From assembly GCA_955652025.1 (NCBI GenBank), contig CATPAO010000291.1, forward strand, positions 1-12,797: a DNA stretch of 12,797 nucleotides, written 5' to 3'. The number at the start of each line of letters is the position of its first letter. The first letter of the stretch is position 1. Shown piece by piece: positions 1 to 8,662 of the stretch. The translations under genes were made by a program, and so were the position numbers. Origin of the DNA: Casimicrobiaceae bacterium. Lineage in GTDB: Bacteria > Pseudomonadota > Gammaproteobacteria > Burkholderiales > Casimicrobiaceae. The notes beneath the pieces were generated by a model that was not told the DNA's origin, did not search any database, and saw only the letters and a program-made list of their open reading frames with translations.

Positions 1-1695
1 GCCAGCGCTGCGACAACGATCGCAATCGGCATCGCGACGGCCGGTGCGCAGGAAGTTTCCGGCGCCGCGACGACCACGGCGAGCCCCATGTCGAAAGATC
101 TGGTGCCGATCAGCGCCGCGATGCTGCAAAACGCGGGCGGCGACGCGAAGAACTGGATCCACTCCAACGGCAATTACGCGAACTCGCGGTTCTATCCGGG
201 CGCGCAGATCAACACCGCCAACGTCGGCAAGTTGAAGCCGGCGTTCGTATTCCAGACGGCGGTGCTGGAGTCGATGGAGACCTCGCCGATCGTCATCAAC
301 GGCGTCATGTTCCTGACGACGTCGTTCAATCATGTCTACGCGGTCAACGCGACGACCGGTGAGGAATATTGGCACTACAAGCACAAGATGGGGCCCGTCA
401 CCACGTTCTGCTGCGGTCCGAACAATCGCGGCGTGGCTGTTTCCGGCGACACGCTGTACATGGGCACGCTCGACGCCAAGCTGGTCGCGCTCGACGCGAA
501 GACCGGCAAGCTCTTGTGGGACAAGCAGATCGCCGATCCGGACAAGGGTTACTCGGAGACGATGGCGCCGGTCGTGGTCGACGGCAAAGTGCTGATCGGC
601 ACCAACGGCGGCGAATACGGGATCCGCGGCTTCGTCAAGGCATTCGACGCGAAGGACGGCAGCCTGTTGTGGACGTTCTATTCGATCCCCGAAAAGAGTG
701 AAGGCGTTTGGGCCGTCAACGACGCGACCGGCCGCGACATGCACCGCAACATCGACGCGGAAAAGGCGGCGTACGCGAAGGACTCGTCGTTCTATCAGAC
801 GCTCGGGGGCGGCGTGTGGATGACGCCGGCCGTCGACTTGAAGACGCGCACGGTGTTCTTCGTCGCCGGCAATCCGTCACCCGATCTGTACGGCGCGATC
901 CGTCCGGGCGACAACCTCTATACCAACTCGATGGTCGCGGTCGATTTGGACAAGGGCACGTACAAGTGGCACTCGCAGTACATTGCGCATGACGTCTGGG
1001 ACCTGGACGCGGTGAGCCCGGTCATCCTCACGCAGGCGAAGGACGCGAGCGGCAAGATGGTCGACGTCGCGATCCATGGCGGCAAGACCGGCCATGTCTA
1101 CGTGCACGATCGCGCGACCGGTAAGCTGATTCGCTTCTCCGAGGCGATGATCCCGCAGGAAAACATGTGGGTGCTGCCGACGAAGGAAGGCGCGCGGATG
1201 CTGCCGGGCGCGAACGGCGGTGTCGAGTGGTCGCCAATGGCGATCAACCCCAAGCTCCGGATGGCTTATGCGGCGAATCTTCATCAACCGATGACTTATC
1301 ACGTCGAGGAAGCGGCCTATCCCGGCGGCAGCAAACTGTGGCTCGGCGGCGCGTTCAAGACGATCCCGAGCGAGCAGCAATGGGGCCGGTTGGTCGCCGT
1401 CAACCTCGACACCGGGAAGGTCGAGTGGGGCGCCAAGACGCCGCAACCGCTGATCGGCGGCGTGCTCGCCACGGCCGGCGACCTCGTGTTCAACGGCGAG
1501 GCGAACGGCTGGTTCAAGGCGTACAACGCGAAGACCGGCAAGGAATTGTGGAAGTACAACTGCGGCGCGGGCGTCAACGCGCCGGCGGTGTCGTACATGG
1601 TCAACGGCAAGCAGTACGTGGCCGTCGCAGCCGGCGGCAACAACCAGATCGACGCGAAGCGCGGCAACAGCGTCTTCGTGTTCGCGATGCCGTAG
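1..1695 (+). CDS. PQQ-dependent alcohol dehydrogenase (methanol/ethanol family), 5'-partial, lanthanide-type signature
   Basis: This is a periplasmic quinoprotein that oxidises an alcohol and passes electrons to a c-type cytochrome. The frame is open from base 1. The 29 codons before the ATG at 88 look like the end of a signal peptide (hydrophobic run, AGA-QE cleavage-like site), so the true start lies upstream of the window. Numbering from the ATG at 88, I see the vicinal cysteine pair C108-C109, E176 in GGEYGIRG, the Trp under the PQQ ring (W244), N262 in AGNP, and D305 and D307 in WDLDAV. K333 occupies the MDH Arg331 position. These match the methanol dehydrogenase ligands E177, N261, D303 and W243. 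The extra Asp two residues after the catalytic Asp marks lanthanide-dependent XoxF-like enzymes. No haem c domain is fused at the C-terminus, and the cytochrome is a separate gene downstream. The substrate is unknown. Confidence 0.93.
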   Translation, partial: ASAATTIAIGIATAGAQEVSGAATTTASPMSKDLVPISAAMLQNAGGDAKNWIHSNGNYANSRFYPGAQINTANVGKLKPAFVFQTAVLESMETSPIVINGVMFLTTSFNHVYAVNATTGEEYWHYKHKMGPVTTFCCGPNNRGVAVSGDTLYMGTLDAKLVALDAKTGKLLWDKQIADPDKGYSETMAPVVVDGKVLIGTNGGEYGIRGFVKAFDAKDGSLLWTFYSIPEKSEGVWAVNDATGRDMHRNIDAEKAAYAKDSSFYQTLGGGVWMTPAVDLKTRTVFFVAGNPSPDLYGAIRPGDNLYTNSMVAVDLDKGTYKWHSQYIAHDVWDLDAVSPVILTQAKDASGKMVDVAIHGGKTGHVYVHDRATGKLIRFSEAMIPQENMWVLPTKEGARMLPGANGGVEWSPMAINPKLRMAYAANLHQPMTYHVEEAAYPGGSKLWLGGAFKTIPSEQQWGRLVAVNLDTGKVEWGAKTPQPLIGGVLATAGDLVFNGEANGWFKAYNAKTGKELWKYNCGAGVNAPAVSYMVNGKQYVAVAAGGNNQIDAKRGNSVFVFAMP

Positions 1696-1717
1696 ACTGG
1701 CGGAACGAGAAATCCCT

Positions 1718-1749
1718 GGCCACTCCGGGAACGGGGTGGCCGTTTTTTT
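1718..1749 (+). terminator. Rho-independent terminator after the quinoprotein gene
   Basis: A 10-bp stem pairs 1718-1727 with 1732-1741, with one G-T wobble and a GGAA loop. After one G, seven T follow at 1743-1749. It starts 22 bases after the quinoprotein stop codon and ends 26 bases before the cytochrome ATG. It should therefore end or strongly reduce transcription between the two genes. Confidence 0.85.
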
Positions 1750-1775
1750 GGTCGTTATTGAACGCGATCGCCTCG

Positions 1776-2366
1776 ATGCGGAGACGCTTTTTCGCGGCAC
1801 TGATCTCGACCCTGAATCTGGGGTCGGCGGCGGCGCTCGCCCAGGACGGCCCGGCGCCGGATGCGGCGATCAAGGACAAAGTGATGCTCTGCGCCGCGTG
1901 CCACGGCACGACCGGCAACTCGACCGATCCGCAGTATCCGATCCTGGCCGGCCAATCGGCGCGTTACCTCTATCTGGAGCTCAAGGATTTCAAGGAAGGC
2001 CGCCGGCACGATCCGCAGATGGATCCGATGGCCGCCAATCTCGCGCCGACCGATATGCTGGCCCTTGCCGATTATTTTTCGAAGCGGAAGCAGGCGCCGA
2101 ACGGATTCAAGGCCGATGGCGCCAAGGTCGCAGCAGGACAGAAGAAATCGGACGAAGCGCTGTGCCCGATGTGTCATCTGGGCGGGTTCGTCGGCCAGAA
2201 CGAAATCCCCCGCGTAGCCGGCCAGCACTACGCCTATGTGAAGAAACAGCTTTCCGATTTCAAGGCGAGGCGGCGGACGAACGACGCCGGCAACATGACG
2301 AGCGTCGCCGGCACGCTGTCCGACGACGATATCGAGAATCTGGCGCAGTACATCGCCAACCAGTGA
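1776..2366 (+). CDS. Di-haem cytochrome c (cytochrome c4-like)
   Basis: This is a predicted 196-residue exported electron carrier and the likely acceptor for the quinoprotein upstream, or a general carrier to the terminal oxidase. The N-terminus MRRRFF plus a hydrophobic stretch ending ALA-QD is a typical Sec signal peptide with cleavage near residue 24. Two haem c sites are visible: CAACH at residues 39-43 and CPMCH at 130-134. Each lies in a half of about 90 residues, as in the duplicated cytochrome c4 fold. Candidate axial methionines are in DPQMDPM and GNMTSV. I chose the ATG at 1776 because it places the signal peptide correctly. The frame is open far upstream, but that part is antisense-free shadow of the previous gene. 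No good Shine-Dalgarno sequence is visible, and a terminator separates it from its neighbour. Confidence 0.88.
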   Translation: MRRRFFAALISTLNLGSAAALAQDGPAPDAAIKDKVMLCAACHGTTGNSTDPQYPILAGQSARYLYLELKDFKEGRRHDPQMDPMAANLAPTDMLALADYFSKRKQAPNGFKADGAKVAAGQKKSDEALCPMCHLGGFVGQNEIPRVAGQHYAYVKKQLSDFKARRRTNDAGNMTSVAGTLSDDDIENLAQYIANQ

Positions 2367-2380
2367 GCATTACTGCCGCG

Positions 2381-2409
2381 TTGCCGTGACAGGCGGCGCG
2401 CAGTATGCT
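2381..2409 (+). promoter_or_regulatory. Predicted sigma70-type promoter for the Mo hydroxylase operon
   Basis: TTGCCG at 2381-2386 and TATGCT at 2404-2409 are separated by exactly 17 bases. Each matches 4 of 6 consensus positions. The pair lies in the gap between the cytochrome stop (2366) and the coxS-like start (2469), giving a leader of roughly 50 bases. This is a prediction by eye only. Confidence 0.5.
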
Positions 2410-2456
2410 TCCCTTTCGCCGCGCGCAACGACCATCCGCGACCGGCAATCCCACCG

Positions 2457-2463
2457 AAGGAGG
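2457..2463 (+). promoter_or_regulatory. Strong ribosome binding site deciding a GTG start
   Basis: AAGGAGG is a near-perfect Shine-Dalgarno sequence five bases before the GTG at 2469. It fixes the start of the Fe-S subunit at this non-ATG codon. Confidence 0.85.
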
Positions 2464-2468
2464 CGCAC

Positions 2469-2942
<474 letters not shown>

Positions 2943-2951
2943 GAGCCGATC

Positions 2952-5321
2952 ATGGGCGCCATCGAATCCGGATTCATCGGCCAATCGGTCAAACGTAAAG
3001 AGGACGCGCGCTTTCTGACCGGCGCCGGGCAATACACCGACGACGTCTCGATGCCGAATCAGACGCATGCTTATTTCCTGCGCTCGCCGCACGCGCACGG
3101 GAAAATTCGAAGCATCGACACGGCGAAGGCCAAGAAGGCGCCCGGTGTCGTCGCGATCTACACGGGCGCCGATCTCGAAGGCGTGAACGGCCTGCCATGC
3201 GGCTGGCTGATCACGAGCGTCGACGGCACCCCGATGAAAGAGCCACCGCACCACGTGTTGGCGAGGGGCAAGGTGCGCTACGTTGGCGATCACGTGGCGA
3301 TCGTCATCGCCGAAACGCTCGACCAGGCGAAAGACGCCGCCGAGCTGATCGACGTCGACTACGAAGTGCTGCCGGCGGTCGTCAATTGCGTCGATGCGCT
3401 CAAGGCAAGTGCGCCGCAAATCCACGACGAAGCGCCGGGCAACAAGTGCTACACGTGGGCGATCGGCGACAAGGCGGCAGTGGACGCCGTGTTTGCCAAA
3501 GCGGCGCACGTCACCACGCTCGACATCGTCAACAATCGGCTCATTCCGAATGCGATCGAGCCGCGCGCGGCGGTCGCGTCGTGGACGCGTGCCGATGATT
3601 CGTATCTGCTCTATGTCACCAGCCAGAATCCGCACGTCGAGCGGTTGTTGATGACGGCGTTCGTGTTGGGTTTGCCCGAGCACAAGGTCCGCGTGATCGC
3701 GCCGGACGTCGGCGGCGGATTCGGCTCCAAGATCTATTTGTACGCCGAAGAGACCGCGATGGTCTGGGCGTCGAAGCGCGTCGGACGGCCGATCAAATGG
3801 GTGGCCGATCGCAGCGAGGCGTTTCTCTCCGATGCGCACGGCCGCGATCATGTGACCAAGGCCGAGCTCGCTTTGGACAAGGACGGCAAGTTCTTGGCAC
3901 TCCGCGTGCATACGACGGCGAACATGGGCGCGTACCTGTCGACGTTCGCGTCGTGCATCCCGACGATTCTCTATGCGACGCTTTTGGCCGGCCAATACAC
4001 GACGCCGGTCATCTACTGCGAAGTGACGGCATCGTTCACGAACACGGCGCCGGTCGACGCGTACCGTGGCGCCGGGCGTCCGGAAGCGACGTACGTCGTC
4101 GAGCGGATCGTCCATCAGGCGGGCGTCGAGATGGGCATTCCGCAAGACGAGATCCGCCGGCGCAATTTCATCCGCAAATTTCCGTATCAGACGCCGGTCG
4201 CGTTGCTGTACGACACCGGCGGCTACGACGCGTGCCTCGACGAAGCAATGAAAATGGCGGACGTCAAGGGCTATTCGGCGCGCAAGGCGGAGGCGGCGAA
4301 GCGCGGCAAATTGCGCGGCTTGGGCTATGCGTCGTACATCGAGGCCTGCGGCATCGCGCCGTCGAACGTCGCCGGTGCGCTCGGCGCGCGCGCGGGATTG
4401 TTCGAGGCCGCCGAAGTGCGCGTCCATCCCACCGGCAGCGTCACCGTGTTCACCGGCTCGCACAGTCACGGACAAGGTCACGAGACGACGTTCGCGCAGG
4501 TCGTCGCGACGCGGCTCGGCATTCCGGTCGACAACGTCGACGTCGTACACGGCGACACCGGACGCGTGCTGTTCGGCATGGGCACGTACGGGTCGCGCTC
4601 TCTCGCGGTCGGCGGTACGGCGATCGTCAAAGCGCTCGACAAGATCGTCGCCAAGGGCAAGAAGATCGCGGCGCACCTACTCGAAGCCGCCGAGTCCGAC
4701 ATCGAGTTCAAGGACGGGAAATTCAGCGTCGCCGGTACGGACCGCAGCAAGACGTTCGGCGAAATCGCGTTGTGCGCGTACGTCCCGCACAACTACCCGC
4801 TGGACAAGCTCGAGCCGGGATTGAACGAGACCGCGTTCTACGATCCGACCAACTTCACGTTTCCCGCGGGCACGCACATTTGCGAAGTCGAGATCGATCC
4901 CGACACCGGCGTCGTGCGGATCGCAAACTTCAGCGCCTGCGACGATTTCGGCAACATCATCAATCCGATGATCGTCGAGGGCCAGGTCCACGGCGGGCTC
5001 ACGCAAGGGATCGGGCAGGCGATGCTCGAGAGCTGCGTCTACGACCAGGAGAGCGGGCAGCTTCTGACAGGCAGCTTGATGGATTACGCGCTGCCGCGCG
5101 CCGACGACGTACCGTCGTTCAAGGTCGCGACCAAGGTGACGCCGTGCACGCACAATCCGCTGGGTGCGAAGGGATGCGGCGAGGCCGGCGCGATCGGCGC
5201 GCCGGCGGCATTGATGAACGCCGTGCTCGATGCGTTGTCGACGACCGGCGTCAAACATCTCGACATGCCCGCATCGCCGCATCGCGTTTGGCAGGCGATC
5301 CAAAGCGCCGGACGCGCCTAA
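2952..5321 (+). CDS. Molybdenum hydroxylase large (Mo-pterin) subunit, form II CoxL-like
   Basis: This 789-residue catalytic subunit binds the Mo-pterin cofactor (by family, usually the cytosine dinucleotide form). I see GGGFGSK at residues 254-260, the active-site loop AYRGAGR at 370-376, the cofactor-binding GQGH at 507-510 and the catalytic Glu E744 in GCGEAGAIG. True aerobic CO dehydrogenase (form I) has AYRCSFR, with a Cys that holds copper. Here the loop is the form II type without Cys, so CO oxidation should not be assumed. A hydroxylation of an aldehyde or aromatic/heterocyclic compound is more likely. The ATG at 2952 follows AGGAG, which overlaps the end of the small-subunit gene. 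The stop overlaps the ribosome binding site of the FAD subunit, so the three genes form an operon. Confidence 0.95.
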   Translation: MGAIESGFIGQSVKRKEDARFLTGAGQYTDDVSMPNQTHAYFLRSPHAHGKIRSIDTAKAKKAPGVVAIYTGADLEGVNGLPCGWLITSVDGTPMKEPPHHVLARGKVRYVGDHVAIVIAETLDQAKDAAELIDVDYEVLPAVVNCVDALKASAPQIHDEAPGNKCYTWAIGDKAAVDAVFAKAAHVTTLDIVNNRLIPNAIEPRAAVASWTRADDSYLLYVTSQNPHVERLLMTAFVLGLPEHKVRVIAPDVGGGFGSKIYLYAEETAMVWASKRVGRPIKWVADRSEAFLSDAHGRDHVTKAELALDKDGKFLALRVHTTANMGAYLSTFASCIPTILYATLLAGQYTTPVIYCEVTASFTNTAPVDAYRGAGRPEATYVVERIVHQAGVEMGIPQDEIRRRNFIRKFPYQTPVALLYDTGGYDACLDEAMKMADVKGYSARKAEAAKRGKLRGLGYASYIEACGIAPSNVAGALGARAGLFEAAEVRVHPTGSVTVFTGSHSHGQGHETTFAQVVATRLGIPVDNVDVVHGDTGRVLFGMGTYGSRSLAVGGTAIVKALDKIVAKGKKIAAHLLEAAESDIEFKDGKFSVAGTDRSKTFGEIALCAYVPHNYPLDKLEPGLNETAFYDPTNFTFPAGTHICEVEIDPDTGVVRIANFSACDDFGNIINPMIVEGQVHGGLTQGIGQAMLESCVYDQESGQLLTGSLMDYALPRADDVPSFKVATKVTPCTHNPLGAKGCGEAGAIGAPAALMNAVLDALSTTGVKHLDMPASPHRVWQAIQSAGRA

Positions 5322-5331
5322 GGAGACGACA

Positions 5332-6126
5332 ATGTACGCATTCGAATATCAACATCCGAAGACGCTCGCCGACGCCGCGCAGGCGCTCGCCAAGAGCGGC
5401 GGCAAAGCGCTGGCCGGCGGTCAAAGCCTGGTCGCGGCGATGAAGCTCCGGCTCGCGCAACCGGGCACGCTCGTCGATTTGAGCGGCATCGCCGAATTGA
5501 CGGGCATCCGGAAGGAAGGGGGCGTACTCGTCATCGGTGCGATGACGCGCCATGCCGACGTCGCGACATCCACTGCGGCGAAAGGCGCGATTGCAGCGCT
5601 CGCCGCACTCGCGGACGGCATCGGCGACCGCCAGGTGCGCAACATGGGCACGCTCGGCGGATCGATTGCCAACAACGATCCAGCCGCGGACTGGCCTGCC
5701 GCCGTGGTCGCATGCAACGCCACCGTACAGACGAACAAGCGCAAGATCGGCGCCGACGAGTTCTTTAAGGGTATGTACGAAACCGCCCTTGTCGCCGACG
5801 AGATCATCACGGCGGTGTCGTTTCCGATCCCCAAAAAGTCCGGCTACGCGAAGTTTCCCAATCCAGCGTCGCGCTTTGCGCTGGTCGGCGTGTTCGTCGC
5901 GCAAGCGGCGGACGGCAGCGTGCGCGTCGCGGTGACCGGCGCTGCGCCGAGCGTGTTTCGCGCGACGGCCCTCGAGACGGTGCTCACGAAGAGCTTCGAC
6001 GCGGCTGCGGCGAAAGCGGTAAAGATCGACGCCAAGGGGCTCAACACCGACTTACACGGCAGCGCCGCCTACCGCGCTCATTTGATTTCGGTGATGGCGT
6101 CGCGCGCGGTCGCGGCCGCGGATTGA
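5332..6126 (+). CDS. Molybdenum hydroxylase medium subunit, FAD-binding (CoxM-like)
   Basis: This 264-residue flavoprotein subunit takes electrons from the Fe-S clusters and passes them to the final acceptor. The two FAD pyrophosphate motifs of the family are visible: AGGQSL at residues 28-33 and the NMGTLGGSIANNDPAAD segment starting at residue 104. The C-terminal half matches the CO dehydrogenase flavoprotein C-terminal domain in layout and length. The frame is open upstream to 5230, but the ATG at 5332 is chosen because AAGGAG at 5320-5325 lies six bases before it and MYAFEYQ is the usual family N-terminus. It is the last of the three structural genes, with the small-large-medium order. 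Authentic form I coxMSL clusters have medium-small-large, so the order also argues for form II. Confidence 0.94.
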   Translation: MYAFEYQHPKTLADAAQALAKSGGKALAGGQSLVAAMKLRLAQPGTLVDLSGIAELTGIRKEGGVLVIGAMTRHADVATSTAAKGAIAALAALADGIGDRQVRNMGTLGGSIANNDPAADWPAAVVACNATVQTNKRKIGADEFFKGMYETALVADEIITAVSFPIPKKSGYAKFPNPASRFALVGVFVAQAADGSVRVAVTGAAPSVFRATALETVLTKSFDAAAAKAVKIDAKGLNTDLHGSAAYRAHLISVMASRAVAAAD

Positions 6127-6164
6127 TCGTCGGGCGCGTGCCGACGCCTCAATTGGTATGCTTG

Positions 6165-6198
6165 CGGGCGGCGGGATTTCCGCCGCCCGATTGTTTTT
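6165..6198 (+). terminator. GC-rich hairpin with T-run between coxM-like and coxD-like genes
   Basis: A perfect 10-bp stem pairs 6165-6174 with 6180-6189 around a five-base loop. It is followed by ATTG and five T at 6194-6198. It has the form of an intrinsic terminator for the structural operon. The coxD start codon at 6200 sits one base after the T-run, so the hairpin could equally be a leader attenuator that sets how much accessory protein is made. Confidence 0.65.
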
Positions 6199-6199
6199 G

Positions 6200-7120
6200 A
6201 TGAGCGCCCCCGCACCGCACCCCGCCAGCGTCGACGCGACGCTCGACCTTCTCACGGGCCAGAATTATGTCGCCGATCGGCGCCTGGCGACGGCGGTGTT
6301 CCTCGCGCTCAAGCTGTCACGGCCGCTGTTTCTCGAAGGCGAGGCCGGCGTCGGGAAGACCGAGATCGCCAAGGTGCTCGCGACCGGCCTCTCGCGCCGA
6401 CTGGTGCGGCTGCAATGCTACGAAGGACTCGACACCGCGTCGGCCGTTTACGAATGGAACTACCCACGGCAGATGATCGAAATCAGGCTTGCCGAAGCCG
6501 CGGGCGGCGTCGAGCGCGGCGAGCTCGCGCACGATATTTTCACGACGCGATTCCTGCTGAAGCGCCCGTTGTTGCAGGCGTTGGCGCCCGAGGACGGCGT
6601 CGCGCCGGTGCTCTTGATCGACGAGCTCGATCGCACCGACGAGCCGTTCGAGGCCTACTTGCTCGAAGTCCTGTCCGAATTCCAGATCACGATACCCGAG
6701 CTCGGACCGATCCGGGCACGCCAGGCGCCGATCGTCGTGATCACGTCGAACCGCACGCGCGAGATCCACGACGCGATCAAACGTCGCTGTCTGTACCACT
6801 GGGTCGACTATCCCGATGCGCAGCGCGAGCTTGCGATCGTCCGGCGTAAATGCCCGCAGGCCGCGGAATCGCTCGCGCGCGAGATCGTCGCGTTCACGCA
6901 GCGGCTACGCGCGATGGACCTGTTCAAGGCGCCGGGTATCGCGGAAACGCTCGACTGGGCCGAGGCGCTGATTGCGCTCGACCGCGTCGCGCTCGATCCG
7001 CAGACGGTCGCCGACACGCTGGGCGCGTTGCTCAAGTACCAGGACGACATCGCCGCGCTCACGCCCGAGTCGACCGCCAAGCTGGTGGCCGCGGCGCGCG
7101 AAGAGGGCGTTGCATTGTGA
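6200..7120 (+). CDS. coxD: CoxD-like MoxR-family AAA+ ATPase
   Basis: This 306-residue AAA+ ATPase acts with a VWA partner (CoxE) in maturing Mo hydroxylases. In carboxydotrophs CoxD is needed to complete the active-site cluster. I see Walker A GEAGVGKT at residues 47-54, Walker B LLIDE with D141-E142, sensor 1 N184 in ITSN, and the RR of AIKRRC as candidate arginine finger. The ATG at 6200 is chosen over the ATG at 6158. The 14 extra residues of the longer version would be encoded by the hairpin and have no family look. No Shine-Dalgarno sequence is visible before 6200, so translation may be weak or the hairpin may matter. The stop overlaps the coxE start in TGATG, which implies translational coupling and a joint complex. 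Confidence 0.9.
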   Translation: MSAPAPHPASVDATLDLLTGQNYVADRRLATAVFLALKLSRPLFLEGEAGVGKTEIAKVLATGLSRRLVRLQCYEGLDTASAVYEWNYPRQMIEIRLAEAAGGVERGELAHDIFTTRFLLKRPLLQALAPEDGVAPVLLIDELDRTDEPFEAYLLEVLSEFQITIPELGPIRARQAPIVVITSNRTREIHDAIKRRCLYHWVDYPDAQRELAIVRRKCPQAAESLAREIVAFTQRLRAMDLFKAPGIAETLDWAEALIALDRVALDPQTVADTLGALLKYQDDIAALTPESTAKLVAAAREEGVAL

Positions 7121-8334
7121 TGGCGGCGGCGCGCTCGTCCGGCGCCTCCGGTCGGCTGGCCGAGAACGTGCTGCATTTCGTCCGCGTGCTGCGCGCCGCC
7201 GGTCTTCCCGTCGGTCCCGCTAAAGTGCTGGACGCGATCGAAGCGGTGCAGGCGGTGGGGGTAGCGAACCGCAGCGATTTTCGTGCCGCGCTTGCCGCGG
7301 TGCTCGTGGCGCGGCGCGAGCATCTGCCGCTGTTCGAGCAGGCGTTCGACGTGTTCTGGCGCGATCCGAAGCTCTTGGAAAGGATGATCGCGGCGCTGTT
7401 GCCGCGGGTCCATGCGCGCTCCGCCGACGCCAAGCCACCAGAGCTGCCGGCGCGGCTCGCGCAAGCGATGCTCCCGCTCGAAAAGCCGCGCGGCGAGCCG
7501 GACGAACGAGAAATCGAGCTCGACGCCGCTTACACGTTTTCGAATCGCGAAGTGTTGCAGAAGAAGGACTTCGCGACGATGACCGCCGACGAGTTGCACG
7601 AGGTGAAGGCGATGCTCGCGCGGCTCAAACTTCCGCTGCCCGAAATCACCGTGCGCCGCACGATTGCCGCGACGCGCGGTCGTGCCGTCGACCTCCGCGC
7701 CACGATGCGCGGCATGATCGGCGCCGGCGGCGCGGTCGCGCCGCTCAAATTCCGGGCGCGCCGCAAGCGAACGCCGCCGCTCGTCGTCCTGTGCGATGTC
7801 TCGGGCTCCATGGACCGCTACGCTCGGATGCTGTTGCACTTCCTGCATGCGATCACCAATGATCGGCATCGCGTCCATGTGCTCGTGTTCGGGACCCGGC
7901 TTACCAACATCACGCGGCATTTGAGGCACCGCGACGTCGACGTTGCGCTCGCGCGGGTGACGGACGCCGTCGCCGACTGGGCCGGCGGCACGCGGATCGG
8001 TGCTTCGCTCGCGGAATTCAACCGGCGCTGGTCGCGGCGGCTGCTCGGCCAGAACGCCGTCGTTCTGCTGATCAGCGACGGGCTCGACGCCGACGCCGGG
8101 CTTGGCCTGGCGTTCGAGATGGAGCGGCTCGCCAAATCGTGCAGTCGCCTGGTCTGGCTCAATCCGCTGTTGCGTTATTCGGCTTTCGAGGCGCGGCCGG
8201 CCGGCATCCGCGCGATGCTGCCGTACATCGACGACTTCCTGCCGGTCCACAATTTGCAATCGCTGACGGACCTCGCGACCGTGCTCGGCCGACGGCCACG
8301 GCGCGACGACGCGGAGCTCTCGCTGGCTGCGTGA
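7120..8334 (+). CDS. coxE: CoxE-like von Willebrand factor A domain protein
   Basis: This 404-residue protein is the usual partner of the MoxR ATPase. The VWA domain fills the C-terminal half and begins VVLCDVSGSM, with the metal-ion-dependent adhesion site DxSxS at D226, S228 and S230. Further MIDAS elements are the Thr of WAGGTRIG and the Asp of LLISDGLD. The N-terminal half is charged and helical, typical of the CoxE family, with no signal peptide. The start is set by the overlapping TGATG with coxD; an in-frame GTG one codon earlier is possible. In Oligotropha, CoxD and CoxE serve copper-sulfur cluster assembly. Since the large subunit here has no copper Cys, the pair more likely helps sulfuration or another maturation step. 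That is an inference. Confidence 0.9.
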   Translation: MAAARSSGASGRLAENVLHFVRVLRAAGLPVGPAKVLDAIEAVQAVGVANRSDFRAALAAVLVARREHLPLFEQAFDVFWRDPKLLERMIAALLPRVHARSADAKPPELPARLAQAMLPLEKPRGEPDEREIELDAAYTFSNREVLQKKDFATMTADELHEVKAMLARLKLPLPEITVRRTIAATRGRAVDLRATMRGMIGAGGAVAPLKFRARRKRTPPLVVLCDVSGSMDRYARMLLHFLHAITNDRHRVHVLVFGTRLTNITRHLRHRDVDVALARVTDAVADWAGGTRIGASLAEFNRRWSRRLLGQNAVVLLISDGLDADAGLGLAFEMERLAKSCSRLVWLNPLLRYSAFEARPAGIRAMLPYIDDFLPVHNLQSLTDLATVLGRRPRRDDAELSLAA

Positions 8335-8369
8335 CGGGCGGCTCGCGGCCGCGCTACGGAACTCGAGCC

Positions 8370-8606
8370 TTAGCCCGCGAGGTCAAAGGTGACGCGACCC
8401 CGACCGGCGATCGCGATGCGCTCGAGATCGGCGTTGCCGCGGACGCTCGCACGACGGAGCGTCAACGACACGCCCATCTTGGCGGCGGATTCGGCGAGCG
8501 CCACAAGGTCGGTGACCGGCAGACCGGCGTCGAGGGTCACGTGGCCCTTGGCGTTGATGATCGCGAGCGCCGAGCGGGCGACGGGCGATTGAAGGGCGAC
8601 GGCCAT
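8370..8606 (-). CDS. Small conserved-looking hypothetical protein, antisense within the cox cluster
   Basis: This is a 78-residue protein read from the minus strand between coxE and coxG. It begins MAVALQSPVARSAL and ends with a basic/hydrophobic segment GRGRVTFDLAG. The composition is protein-like: alternating hydrophobic and charged residues, no arginine/proline-rich shadow pattern, and no cysteine. It fills the only gap between coxE and coxG almost exactly, with its stop 35 bases from the coxE stop (convergent) and its start 56 bases from coxG (divergent). I see no clear Shine-Dalgarno sequence. I do not recognise the family and assign no function. The alternative is that this gap is non-coding, but the fit of the frame to the gap argues for a real gene. 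Confidence 0.6.
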   Translation of the reverse strand: MAVALQSPVARSALAIINAKGHVTLDAGLPVTDLVALAESAAKMGVSLTLRRASVRGNADLERIAIAGRGRVTFDLAG

Positions 8607-8616
8607 CGGTTACGAT
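8589..8616 (+). promoter_or_regulatory. Possible promoter for coxG
   Basis: TTGAAG at 8589-8594 and TACGAT at 8611-8616 are 16 bases apart. Each agrees with 4 of 6 consensus positions. It overlaps the start of the antisense gene. An 11-base inverted repeat, GTTACGATAAC at 8609-8619, covers the -10 box and could be an operator. Confidence 0.3.
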
Positions 8617-8662
8617 AACATAGGGACCGGCCGCTTTCACCGGTGCCAACGGAGTCTGTCGG

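Noticed and set aside
1167..1775. Upstream extension of the cytochrome c frame into the quinoprotein gene
   Set aside because: That part is a +1-frame shadow of the quinoprotein and passes through the terminator. The signal peptide fixes the start near 1776.
2952..5321. Aerobic CO dehydrogenase (form I coxL)
   Set aside because: The active-site loop is AYRGAGR, not AYRCSFR, and the gene order is small-large-medium, so CO oxidation is not supported.
3797..5443. 548-codon plus-strand frame overlapping the large subunit gene
   Set aside because: It is an arginine-rich out-of-frame shadow of the Mo subunit with no motif of its own.
6158..6199. Longer coxD start at the ATG at 6158
   Set aside because: The added residues are encoded by the hairpin and T-run and do not resemble the N-terminus of MoxR proteins.
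6808..8259. Minus-strand open frame of 483 codons over coxD and coxE
   Set aside because: It is antisense to two genes with clear motifs and has shadow-type composition, so I regard it as a by-product of high GC content.
8638..8645. CACCGGTG palindrome before coxG
   Set aside because: An eight-base palindrome is expected often by chance in GC-rich DNA and has no supporting context.
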